Source of the DNA: an uncultured Marinomonas sp.
Lineage (GTDB): Bacteria > Pseudomonadota > Gammaproteobacteria > Pseudomonadales > Marinomonadaceae
Direction of reading: 5' to 3'
Length of the DNA: 53,702 nt
NCBI GenBank assembly: GCA_947493575.1
Contig: CANLRQ010000020.1
Location: 1 to 53,702, forward strand
Below, one piece after another: positions 9,694 to 15,860 of this stretch (the first letter of the stretch is position 1; each line of letters begins with the position of its first letter). Under the pieces are notes generated by a model. The model searched no databases, was not told the DNA's origin, and saw only the letters and a program-made list of their open reading frames with translations. Both the position numbers and the translations under genes were made by a program.

Positions 9694-10902
9694 CTATTTT
9701 GGTCGCATTATAGGCTTATCGGGCAAATTCATAAATTCTTGATGCATTTCAGGCTCTCTGAAACCGGGAGAAAAAGGTGTGGCAATCTCTGGCAAAAACG
9801 CAATGTCATAAAGTTCGGTAATAGGCCCTTCAATAGTGAGCCAATGGGTTAACTTGCCTGTTTGAAGGTGAAATAATTGTAAACCACAGCGTTGATAGGT
9901 TTTGCGCTCGTCTAGATTACGAGCAAGATTAATGCCTGCCATTATACCTTCTTTAGTTGGTCTTAAGCGAGATAAACCGACTATTGCAAATTCACCGACG
10001 AAGTTTAGGCCTCGGGCAAAACCTGTACACTGGGAAAAAGGCACAAAACATTTGTTATCAAAGTCCACATAACCTAATTCGCCTTCCCCTGAGTTTAATA
10101 CCCAGAGTTTGCCATTGTGCCAGCGGGGAGAGTGGGGCATGGAGAGGCCAGTACAAACAATTTCTTCAGTGGCTAAATCCATAATAAAGCCCGTGCCCGT
10201 TTGTTTTTCTTTCCAACTTAGAAGTGTGTCTGTTTTATCACAGAAAGTGGCGTAACGTAGCTCGCCTTCCCGCGCACAAATACCGTTTAAATGACAGCGG
10301 TCCTCCGGTGCAAGAGCGGTAATAAAATCAGGCCACCAAATGGGTACAAAGCTAAAATGTTGGTCGGTGGCAGAGATGCAGCTGTATTGAGTATTGGCAT
10401 AGATAAAATCATAATCTTGACCACGAAAGGAAACATCGGCAAGCACATCGTGAGTATTGCTGTTGCCCACCATATAACAGGTTCTAGGCATGTAATTGGC
10501 TTGATAATTCGTGCTATCCACTGTGACTGGCCCTGTGTTACTAAAGCGCCAAATTTGTTCGCGAGTGCCAACCCAGAGTTTGTCCTGGTCCACGGCAAGT
10601 CCCATGGCGGTTCCTACGGCTCTGTCCAGAGTATAAAGCTCGCCATTAGGTTGTGCCCCCAGAAGAATCACTCGACCAGACTGGTACGTTGATAAGAACA
10701 AAGAGCCGCCTGTGCTAGTTAACCAATCAGCAAATTTAGGGGATGGTAAAAATTGCGGTGCCCCTGCTTCTTTTACCGTCTCTTGGGTACGGTTACCTTG
10801 ATTATCAAATCCACTGCGCTTTAGTTCGTCAGAGGACCAGTGCTCAGGCGTGTGTTCAGTATCTAAACGGTTGTCCATATTATTGGCTTCTAGTTCGGTC
10901 AT
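9694..10902 (-). CDS. TIGR03032 (DUF4915) family protein
   Basis: This 402-residue protein has the hallmarks of the TIGR03032 family: a conserved start of the core (FADWLTSTGGSLFLSTYQSG), repeated short beta-blade-like segments (LWVGTREQIWRF, PHSPRWHNGKLWVLNSGEGELG) and a conserved C-terminal part ending near LTIEGPITELYDIAFLPE. The repeats suggest a beta-propeller. The family has no assigned biochemical role, and it often sits beside large repeat proteins, sulfotransferases or hydroxylases, as here. The first 40 or so residues are hydrophilic and poorly conserved-looking, and there is no signal peptide. The gene is co-directional with the tail-collar genes upstream but separated from them by 107 bp and a strong hairpin. 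The start is weakly supported: no clear ribosome-binding site precedes the first ATG, and a second ATG eight codons in is possible. Confidence 0.85.
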   Translation of the reverse strand: MTELEANNMDNRLDTEHTPEHWSSDELKRSGFDNQGNRTQETVKEAGAPQFLPSPKFADWLTSTGGSLFLSTYQSGRVILLGAQPNGELYTLDRAVGTAMGLAVDQDKLWVGTREQIWRFSNTGPVTVDSTNYQANYMPRTCYMVGNSNTHDVLADVSFRGQDYDFIYANTQYSCISATDQHFSFVPIWWPDFITALAPEDRCHLNGICAREGELRYATFCDKTDTLLSWKEKQTGTGFIMDLATEEIVCTGLSMPHSPRWHNGKLWVLNSGEGELGYVDFDNKCFVPFSQCTGFARGLNFVGEFAIVGLSRLRPTKEGIMAGINLARNLDERKTYQRCGLQLFHLQTGKLTHWLTIEGPITELYDIAFLPEIATPFSPGFREPEMHQEFMNLPDKPIMRPK

Positions 10903-10962
10903 GCTTGTGTCTTTTTTAATACTTCTGTTTTTTAATAATTCTATTAGTTAGTCGAGATTATA

Positions 10963-11000
10963 GGCCATAGATTGCCGTACTGATATTATAATCTATGGCC
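10963..11000 (-). terminator. Strong hairpin between the tail-collar genes and the TIGR03032 gene
   Basis: A perfect 11-bp stem, GGCCATAGATT paired with AATCTATGGCC, with a 16-base loop, lies just after the stop codon of the last tail-collar gene. There is no clear U-tract on the leftward strand. It may be a partial terminator, an RNA-processing site or a transcript-stabilising structure. Confidence 0.45.
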
Positions 11001-11009
11001 CATACGCCA

Positions 11010-11543
11010 CTAGTTACGAGAAGGGTAAGTTCCGTCAAGTGCAATCATAAAGTTTAATGCTAAATATGGCTGGCGATTTTCATGTGCTTGAGATGCTCCA
11101 GCAGTGCTTAACGCATGTTCCGACATTTGAATCAGGGGCTCTGTTGGAGACCTATAATAATTTTGTGCAGGTGAGCTGTCTGCAGCGACGAATTGATTGG
11201 CAGGAGAGTCTTGAGTGCCTGCCGCTAATAAGCCTGATGCGGTGTGTGTATGGGTTGGTAAATTATGCACTCCTAACTGTATGGTAGGAGAGCCGTCTCT
11301 AAAACCTAGATTTGTTGGTGATAAACCTGGGGCTGTACTGCCACCATAGTGCATAGGAACTCGCCCGATTAGATTAGGTAAATCGAAGGTTATGCGACCA
11401 TCTCCACCATAGGTTGTGCCTACTAGAGAGAATAATGCTGTGTTTTGTGCAATTTGCATTACGCTGCCTTGACAAAATGCCCAGTCTCGGGGAGCAAATG
11501 TATAAGGGAATATTTGAATTTGAGCGATAAAAGGGTCAGACAT
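11010..11543 (-). CDS. Phage tail-collar domain (MdpB-like) protein, paralogue 3
   Basis: This 177-residue protein belongs to the phage tail collar family that also includes the so-called microcystin-dependent protein MdpB. The N-terminal half carries the family signature: QIQIFPYTFAPRDWAFCQG, then ALFSLVGTTYGGDGR and LPNLIGRVP. The middle has LPTHTHTA, and the C-terminus ends YPSRN. The whole length is exactly the same as its two upstream neighbours. A good ribosome-binding site (AAGGAG) precedes the ATG, and the gap to the upstream paralogue is 13 bp, so they form an operon. No other phage structural gene is nearby, so this is not a prophage remnant in any obvious way. The function of free-standing tail-collar triplets in bacteria is not established; extracellular or surface-associated assembly is a guess. 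Confidence 0.9.
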   Translation of the reverse strand: MSDPFIAQIQIFPYTFAPRDWAFCQGSVMQIAQNTALFSLVGTTYGGDGRITFDLPNLIGRVPMHYGGSTAPGLSPTNLGFRDGSPTIQLGVHNLPTHTHTASGLLAAGTQDSPANQFVAADSSPAQNYYRSPTEPLIQMSEHALSTAGASQAHENRQPYLALNFMIALDGTYPSRN

Positions 11544-11556
11544 AATGTACTCCTTA

Positions 11557-12090
11557 TTAGTTTCTAGATGGGTAAGTGCCTAGCAACGCAATGATGAAAT
11601 TGATGCTGAGTGTTGGCATCATATTACTGTGAGCTATGTCACCCCCTGCATCTTCAACGGCTCGACCGTCAAACTCGACTATTTTTGTAGCGTCAGTACT
11701 GGTTCCGTAGGTCTTTGTACCTGCTGTTGTTGCTAGTATTAGATTTTGAGGGTCGGTGTTAGTTGCATCGTTAGTAGACCCTTGCATCGGATGAGTGTGA
11801 GCGGGCATATTGGCTTCAGTTAGGGTTACCTCTTCAACACCTTGCATTGATCCAAGTGGTGAGTGTATTCCCCCAGTAGGGCTGCCTCCCACTGATTGAT
11901 GTACTGGAATTCTGCCTCTCAAATCCGGCAAACCGAAACTTGAGCGTCCATTTCCGCCATAAGTGGTGCCAAGTAAACTGAACAACGCATCGTTTTCTGA
12001 AATAGCAAGTATTGCTCCATTACAAAATCCGTAATTTTTTGGAGCAAAAGTCCCTGCGAACATGATGATTTCACCTACATAAGGTTGCAT
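11557..12090 (-). CDS. Phage tail-collar domain (MdpB-like) protein, paralogue 2
   Basis: This is the middle member of a tandem triplet, again 177 residues. It carries the same landmarks: EIIMFAGTFAPKNYGFCNG at the start, ALFSLLGTTYGGNGRSSF, LPDLRGRIPVH, the MPAHTHPM histidine motif, and a TYPSRN end. The middle and distal part (about residues 95-150) differs strongly from the neighbours, as expected when a conserved base carries a variable tip. The ribosome-binding site is AAGGAGAG. It is 13 bp from both the upstream and downstream paralogue, so translation is probably coupled or at least co-regulated. The paralogues have diverged enough that recent duplication is unlikely. Confidence 0.9.
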   Translation of the reverse strand: MQPYVGEIIMFAGTFAPKNYGFCNGAILAISENDALFSLLGTTYGGNGRSSFGLPDLRGRIPVHQSVGGSPTGGIHSPLGSMQGVEEVTLTEANMPAHTHPMQGSTNDATNTDPQNLILATTAGTKTYGTSTDATKIVEFDGRAVEDAGGDIAHSNMMPTLSINFIIALLGTYPSRN

Positions 12091-12103
12091 TGGTCTCTCC
12101 TTT

Positions 12104-12637
12104 TTAGTTTCTAGACGGGAATAAACCCGTTAGTGCGATGACAAAATTGATAGCAAGGCAAGGCTGTATATTGGTGTGCGATGCTGAGCCTCCGGTTGTG
12201 CTTACAGTACCTCCATTCATAGATGTTAGACTCGCAGCGGGTGCATAATAATCAATAGTTCCATCAGAGGTTGTGGCCAATATAGTGTCTTTGCTTGGGG
12301 ATATGAAATTGAAGTTGCCTGGTTCTGACGTGGCCATAAAAGCGTGGGTATGTTGCGGTAGTGTTTGAGTTGTTAATGTCACACTTCCTTGACCGCCAAA
12401 CTGCCCTTGAGAGTAGTGATCACCAAAGGCTCCCGTTCCTACTCCTATTGGAACTCGACCGCGGAGGTCTGGAAGAGCCATTGTACTTCGGCCATCACCG
12501 CCAAATGTGTTTCCAATTAAAGCAAAAAGTGTCTGGTTCTCGCTTATGGAAATGATTTGCCCATTACACATCGAGTAGTGTAATGGGGCAAAAGTAAAGC
12601 CTATTAATTGTATCTGGCCGACAAATGGTTCAGACAT
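12104..12637 (-). CDS. Phage tail-collar domain (MdpB-like) protein, paralogue 1
   Basis: This is the first of three co-directional 177-residue tail-collar proteins. Visible family features are QIQLIGFTFAPLHYSMCNG, ALIGNTFGGDGRSTM, LPDLRGRVPIG, LPQHTHAF and a LFPSRN C-terminus. It has no signal peptide or membrane segment, as in its paralogues. The start is supported by AAGGAGA upstream. It begins 22 bp after the stop of the acetyltransferase gene, so the operon very likely runs DUF6916-like - GNAT - collar 1 - collar 2 - collar 3. The three proteins could form a hetero-oligomer, since tail-collar domains of phage short fibres are trimeric; that is inference. Confidence 0.9.
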   Translation of the reverse strand: MSEPFVGQIQLIGFTFAPLHYSMCNGQIISISENQTLFALIGNTFGGDGRSTMALPDLRGRVPIGVGTGAFGDHYSQGQFGGQGSVTLTTQTLPQHTHAFMATSEPGNFNFISPSKDTILATTSDGTIDYYAPAASLTSMNGGTVSTTGGSASHTNIQPCLAINFVIALTGLFPSRN

Positions 12638-12659
12638 AATTGGTTCTCCTTATTTCTAT

Positions 12660-13166
12660 TTAGGCTCTGAGGGCTTGGTTGGTTGGGTACCAAATCATTC
12701 TCTCAGAGGTTGGGGTGCTTATTTCTACTTGAAATCCAAGTTTTAAATAGAGTCTTTTTGCATGATAGTTCATGGGATTCACGCTTAATGTCATGGGGGC
12801 TTTACTGGCGGCGGCGGCATATTGCAACGCTTGTATAACCCCTTCGCCAAAACCTTTACCTCTTGCCGCTTCAATAAATGCGATATCCAACATGTGCACT
12901 TCGTTGCTGCCAAAATCAATGACTACACGGCCGATAGGTTCGTAGGCTTTCTCAATGATGAAATACATGGCGTTTGGGTGGGTAGCACCGTAGCCAACCT
13001 TTTGCGCTTCTTGTTGTTGCTCAACGAGCAGATCAATAAAGCCCTGCTCGGCATCAATTAATTGAAGGTCATTGCGTGTGCTTTGGTACAGTTTTTCTAG
13101 AAAAGCCGCATCTGAGGAGCGAGAGGGTCTGACTCCTAACCCATGGGGTAGCGTAAATGCTTGCAT
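12660..13166 (-). CDS. GNAT-family N-acetyltransferase
   Basis: This 168-residue protein shows the GNAT fold pattern. An N-terminal strand and helix contain VRPSRSSDAAFLEKLYQSTR. The acetyl-CoA pyrophosphate loop follows at IAFIEAARGKGFGEGVIQAL (the R-G-K-G-F-G signature). A C-terminal LSVNPMNYHAKRLYLKLGF segment is typical of the family. The acceptor cannot be read from the sequence. It starts 4 bp after the stop of the DUF6916-like gene and ends 22 bp before the tail-collar genes, so it belongs to that operon. A role in acetylating the operon's products is plausible but unproven. The site upstream of the ATG contains AGAGGGG. Confidence 0.88.
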   Translation of the reverse strand: MQAFTLPHGLGVRPSRSSDAAFLEKLYQSTRNDLQLIDAEQGFIDLLVEQQQEAQKVGYGATHPNAMYFIIEKAYEPIGRVVIDFGSNEVHMLDIAFIEAARGKGFGEGVIQALQYAAAASKAPMTLSVNPMNYHAKRLYLKLGFQVEISTPTSERMIWYPTNQALRA

Positions 13167-13170
13167 CGTT

Positions 13171-13464
13171 TTACCCCTCTGCTGTTTTTCTTGATATGGT
13201 GGTTTCGTAGGTGGTTTCGCTTCTTGGGCAACTAAAGAGTTTTATTGAACCGAAAATGTCGTGTTCAAAGTAGTAATTGCCTTGAGGCAAATGAAATTCG
13301 TTGGTGCCCTTATAAAAAACAGAGAAGGACGTCCACACTTCGTCGTTTAATGAGCCTTGTTTGACAGATTCTACTAGTAAGGTGACTTGATTGTCTTGCT
13401 CATCTTTAACTGTAACTTCTTGATTTATGATTTTTGTCAAGTTTTCGAAGTTGTATAAACTCAT
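13171..13464 (-). CDS. DUF6916-like small protein
   Basis: This 97-residue acidic protein resembles the DUF6916 family. A beta-rich middle ends in the conserved-looking block FHLPQGNYYFEHDIFGSIKLFSCP, that is, LPQGxYxxEH followed by a Gly and an LF-x-x-P element. It opens the leftward operon with the GNAT and three tail-collar genes. In my knowledge DUF6916-like genes often accompany MdpB-type tail-collar genes, which fits a dedicated assembly or stability partner; no function is established. A ribosome-binding site (AAGGAA) lies upstream. The R1 copy B ends 54 bp before the start codon, so the promoter must lie within or just inside that repeat. Confidence 0.7.
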   Translation of the reverse strand: MSLYNFENLTKIINQEVTVKDEQDNQVTLLVESVKQGSLNDEVWTSFSVFYKGTNEFHLPQGNYYFEHDIFGSIKLFSCPRSETTYETTISRKTAEG

Positions 13465-14074
13465 TTCGATACGTTCCTTAATAGTGTCTCTTTTAAGATA
13501 TGATTAGAGTAATACTATGAAATCTTTACACGACTATTACGCTTGCTAATACTTTGTTAAAAACAGACTCAAATATACGCATTTATAACTCATAAACTCC
13601 GCTTTTTCGTCTGTTTTTGCCTCGTCTTATCATCGCTCATGACTTCATGTAAAGGTCTCACTATAATGTTAAGTGTTAAAGGTAATTTTTGATATGTTTA
13701 TTAATTATGATTGCTTCATATTTAACCTAATGGCAATAAAAAATCAATAGCATGGGATTACACTTAAATACACAAATAAATTAAACGCGCTTTAATTTTG
13801 AGCTTGATTCTCTAATAAACCGCTTTTTATAGGTTTTTATTAGCATTTTCTTAATGACTTTAATTGTCTGATAGCCTTCAGATTGAAGGTGATTACTAAT
13901 GTTTAAAATTTTATATTCTATTGCTATCAATAGGTTGCAAAAAGGGGGGCGAAAAATTGAGTACATTTACCCTCTGGAAAAATAGCAGAATCAGCTTTGG
14001 CTAGAGATTAAGGAAGAGTAAGTTTTATTCTTTGTATTATGAACCTTAGCTCTTGTTGAATGTTTGGTTCTTTA
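13465..14074. other. AT-rich intergenic region with R1 copy B
   Basis: This stretch of 610 bp separates the tail-collar operon from the sulfotransferase gene. It holds R1 copy B (13519-13659). The remainder, about 13660-14074, is very AT-rich. A 61-codon leftward open frame at 13781-13966 (starting MYSIFRPPF) has no recognisable motif and is probably not a gene. I see nothing else. Confidence 0.5.
13519..13659 (+). mobile_element. R1 MITE-like element, copy B (full length, 5-bp target duplication)
   Basis: A 141-bp full-length copy. Its ends GAAATCTTTACACGAC and ATGTAAAGGTCTC are imperfect inverted repeats, and the core contains the R1 signature CTTGCTAATACTTTGTTAAA. It is flanked by ACTAT on both sides (13514-13518 and 13660-13664), a good sign of transposition. 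It sits directly upstream of the DUF6916-like gene. Confidence 0.8.
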
Positions 14075-15031
14075 TCAATCTTGTCGATGGTTTATTTCTT
14101 TTAATTCATTATAAATATTATTGATAATGCTGAATTCTTTTTCGTAAGCGGCTAATGTTCTCTGATTTTTACCTGTTTCTTTAACAAAAGGTGTGTTGTA
14201 TTTTGAATGATTGTTAGATGCACTGGAGAAACTTTTATATTCTTTTTCAGTTAGGCGTAAAGCAATATCACATACAAATGCATTGATGGTTATTTCGGGC
14301 AGCTCTTTATAGTTTATTAATTTAAGTTGCTCTTCTTTAGCGTATTTAAGGACAAATGCATAGATTCGCTCAAGAACTTGCAGTGAATATAAATCCAGTT
14401 GATATGCTTTTATATTCGTTAAATCTAATGATAAGGCGGATGAGTCAATTAATCCGGGAACCATCTGTTGCCCTATTATTTTTTGATGAGACTGAAAAAC
14501 CTCGACTGGGTTTCTATATAAACAAAATAGAGGTGTGTTGGGAAAGGCTTTTCTAAAAAGTGGTAAATCGGCGATATGCCAGCAATCCAGTTTTATAATA
14601 AAGTGTGTTTGTTTGGTATTTTGAGGTCTTCCAAGAGCATATATTGCAGATTGAAGATGCATTATTCTTTCTGCTTCAGAGCTTAAATTGCGTGAATAGC
14701 TTAAAACAGATTCTATAATAGATGGCTCAGAAATGACTAGGCAACGATCAGACTGTCGCAATTGTTGTGTCATCAGTGTTGAACCGCAGCGTGAAACATG
14801 AAAAATTAGGGCCGAAAGAGGTAGGCTATGTTGTGCTGTGAAGTGTTTGAGGCTGCTTAAAGGCGTTGTTTTAGTATGATTTTTGGGTGTACGGGTAAAT
14901 TCATCAAAAAAAAATGGTTGAGTAAAATGTTGGCGGACGAATTTTTTCCAGTGAACTAAAGTAGGGGTTTCTGTAAGGGAAATGGGGTACCAGTTGTTGA
15001 AGTCGCTTAATTGCTCTATGTGTGTATCCAT
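14075..15031 (-). CDS. Sulfotransferase family protein
   Basis: This 318-residue protein has the two PAPS-binding elements of P-loop sulfotransferases. The 5'-phosphosulfate loop is FHVSRCGSTLM (SRCGSTL at residues 80-86). The 3'-phosphate region is LFCLYRNPVEVFQS (around 168-181). Proteins of this type transfer sulfate from PAPS to hydroxyl or amino groups of glycans, lipids, proteins or small molecules; the acceptor is not deducible. The gene is transcribed leftward and alone, divergent from the HExxH gene at 15156. Together with the hydroxylases nearby it may act on a product of this locus, since hydroxylation would create sulfation sites; this is inference. The ribosome-binding site is weak (A-rich). 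Confidence 0.85.
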   Translation of the reverse strand: MDTHIEQLSDFNNWYPISLTETPTLVHWKKFVRQHFTQPFFFDEFTRTPKNHTKTTPLSSLKHFTAQHSLPLSALIFHVSRCGSTLMTQQLRQSDRCLVISEPSIIESVLSYSRNLSSEAERIMHLQSAIYALGRPQNTKQTHFIIKLDCWHIADLPLFRKAFPNTPLFCLYRNPVEVFQSHQKIIGQQMVPGLIDSSALSLDLTNIKAYQLDLYSLQVLERIYAFVLKYAKEEQLKLINYKELPEITINAFVCDIALRLTEKEYKSFSSASNNHSKYNTPFVKETGKNQRTLAAYEKEFSIINNIYNELKEINHRQD

Positions 15032-15155
15032 TTTTTCTTATTTCTAAATATTGAATAAAACAATTGCTCAGGATAGCGTGCTTTCTGGTTTGAACCTATC
15101 AAAAATTGACTAGAATGATTCTATTTCTGGATTGACGCAATAATGAGGTAAGTTA

Positions 15156-15677
15156 ATGGAAAAAAATGATATAGATCGAATGTTAAATTTTTTTACGGAA
15201 ATCCGTATTAAGTATCATATTTGTTCGATTGAAGAAAAAACCTTTCTACCTGGCGTTAAAATTTCGGACGGGGCTTTATTAATTGATTTTGAAAAGCTGT
15301 TGTATCCTGGAGATTTATTGCACGAAGCTGGGCATATTGCCGTAAGCGATGAGGTTAGTAGAGCGCATTTAACGGGAGATATGCAAGATGAGGGGCATCA
15401 AGCGGCCGATGAAATGGCGACTATTGCTTGGTCTTGGGCGGCGGCCCAGCATTTAAATATAGCGCCAGAGGTCTTGTTCCATAAAGACGGCTACAAAGGC
15501 GGATCGGAAAGCCTTATCCGCGCGTTTCGTGATAATGGAGGCTTTGGTTATCCACTGCTTTATACTTGGTTTATGTGTGAGCAGCCTGATCACCCTCAAG
15601 GTTACCCTAAGATGTTACGTTGGTTGAGGAATGAAGCGTATCGTCAAACGCAGCTAGAGTCTTTGGCTACGAATTAG
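15156..15677 (+). CDS. Small HExxH protein, putative zinc metallopeptidase-like
   Basis: I do not recognise a named family. The 173-residue protein has a clear HExxH zinc-binding motif, LLHEAGHIAVS (His56, Glu57, His60). About 25 residues later comes a DEMATIAWSWAA helix whose acidic residues could provide a third ligand. The size and layout recall ImmA/IrrE-type or other compact metallopeptidases, but similarity is limited to the motif. There is no signal peptide or membrane segment, so it should be cytoplasmic. A good ribosome-binding site (TGAGGTAAG) precedes the ATG. It is the only rightward gene in the first 21 kb. Its stop codon lies within the first unit of a 13-bp tandem repeat. A role in processing a product of the cluster is possible but speculative. 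Confidence 0.75.
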   Translation: MEKNDIDRMLNFFTEIRIKYHICSIEEKTFLPGVKISDGALLIDFEKLLYPGDLLHEAGHIAVSDEVSRAHLTGDMQDEGHQAADEMATIAWSWAAAQHLNIAPEVLFHKDGYKGGSESLIRAFRDNGGFGYPLLYTWFMCEQPDHPQGYPKMLRWLRNEAYRQTQLESLATN

Positions 15678-15706
15678 AGCTACGAATTAGAGCTACGAAT
15701 TAGAGC
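15668..15706 (+). repeat. 13-bp tandem repeat (TACGAATTAGAGC x3) at the 3' end of the HExxH gene
   Basis: Three perfect 13-bp units start inside the last codons of the gene. Each unit contains a TAG, and the first supplies the stop codon. Since 13 is not a multiple of three, gain or loss of a unit would leave the first stop in place. It is immediately followed by the truncated R1 copy C. Confidence 0.8.
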
Positions 15707-15712
15707 AATAAG

Positions 15713-15775
15713 TGCGCATATTTGAGTCTGTTTTTAACAAAGTATTAGCAAGCGTAGTCGTCGCGCAAAGATCTC
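15713..15775 (-). repeat. R1 repeat, copy C (half element, reverse orientation)
   Basis: Only the left half of the element is present, inverted relative to the other copies: read leftward it starts GAGATCTTTGCGCGACGAC, passes through CTTGCTAATACTTTGTTAAA and stops near AATATGCGCA. The right half is missing. It lies 36 bp after a gene end. Confidence 0.75.
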
Positions 15776-15860
15776 TTTTAATAGCTTTTTGTTTAAAAGA
15801 GCCTAGCGCACAGAATGAAATACGCTAGGGCAAGCTGTAGATTTAGCAGAATTGAACGTG

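Noticed and set aside
11010..12637. Prophage remnant suggested by phage tail-collar domains
   Set aside because: No capsid, portal, terminase, integrase or other tail gene is nearby, and the equal-length triplet with DUF6916-like and GNAT partners is a recognisable non-phage arrangement.
13781..13966. 61-codon leftward frame starting MYSIFRPPF
   Set aside because: It lies in very AT-rich DNA, with no ribosome-binding site that I trust and no motif; more likely chance.
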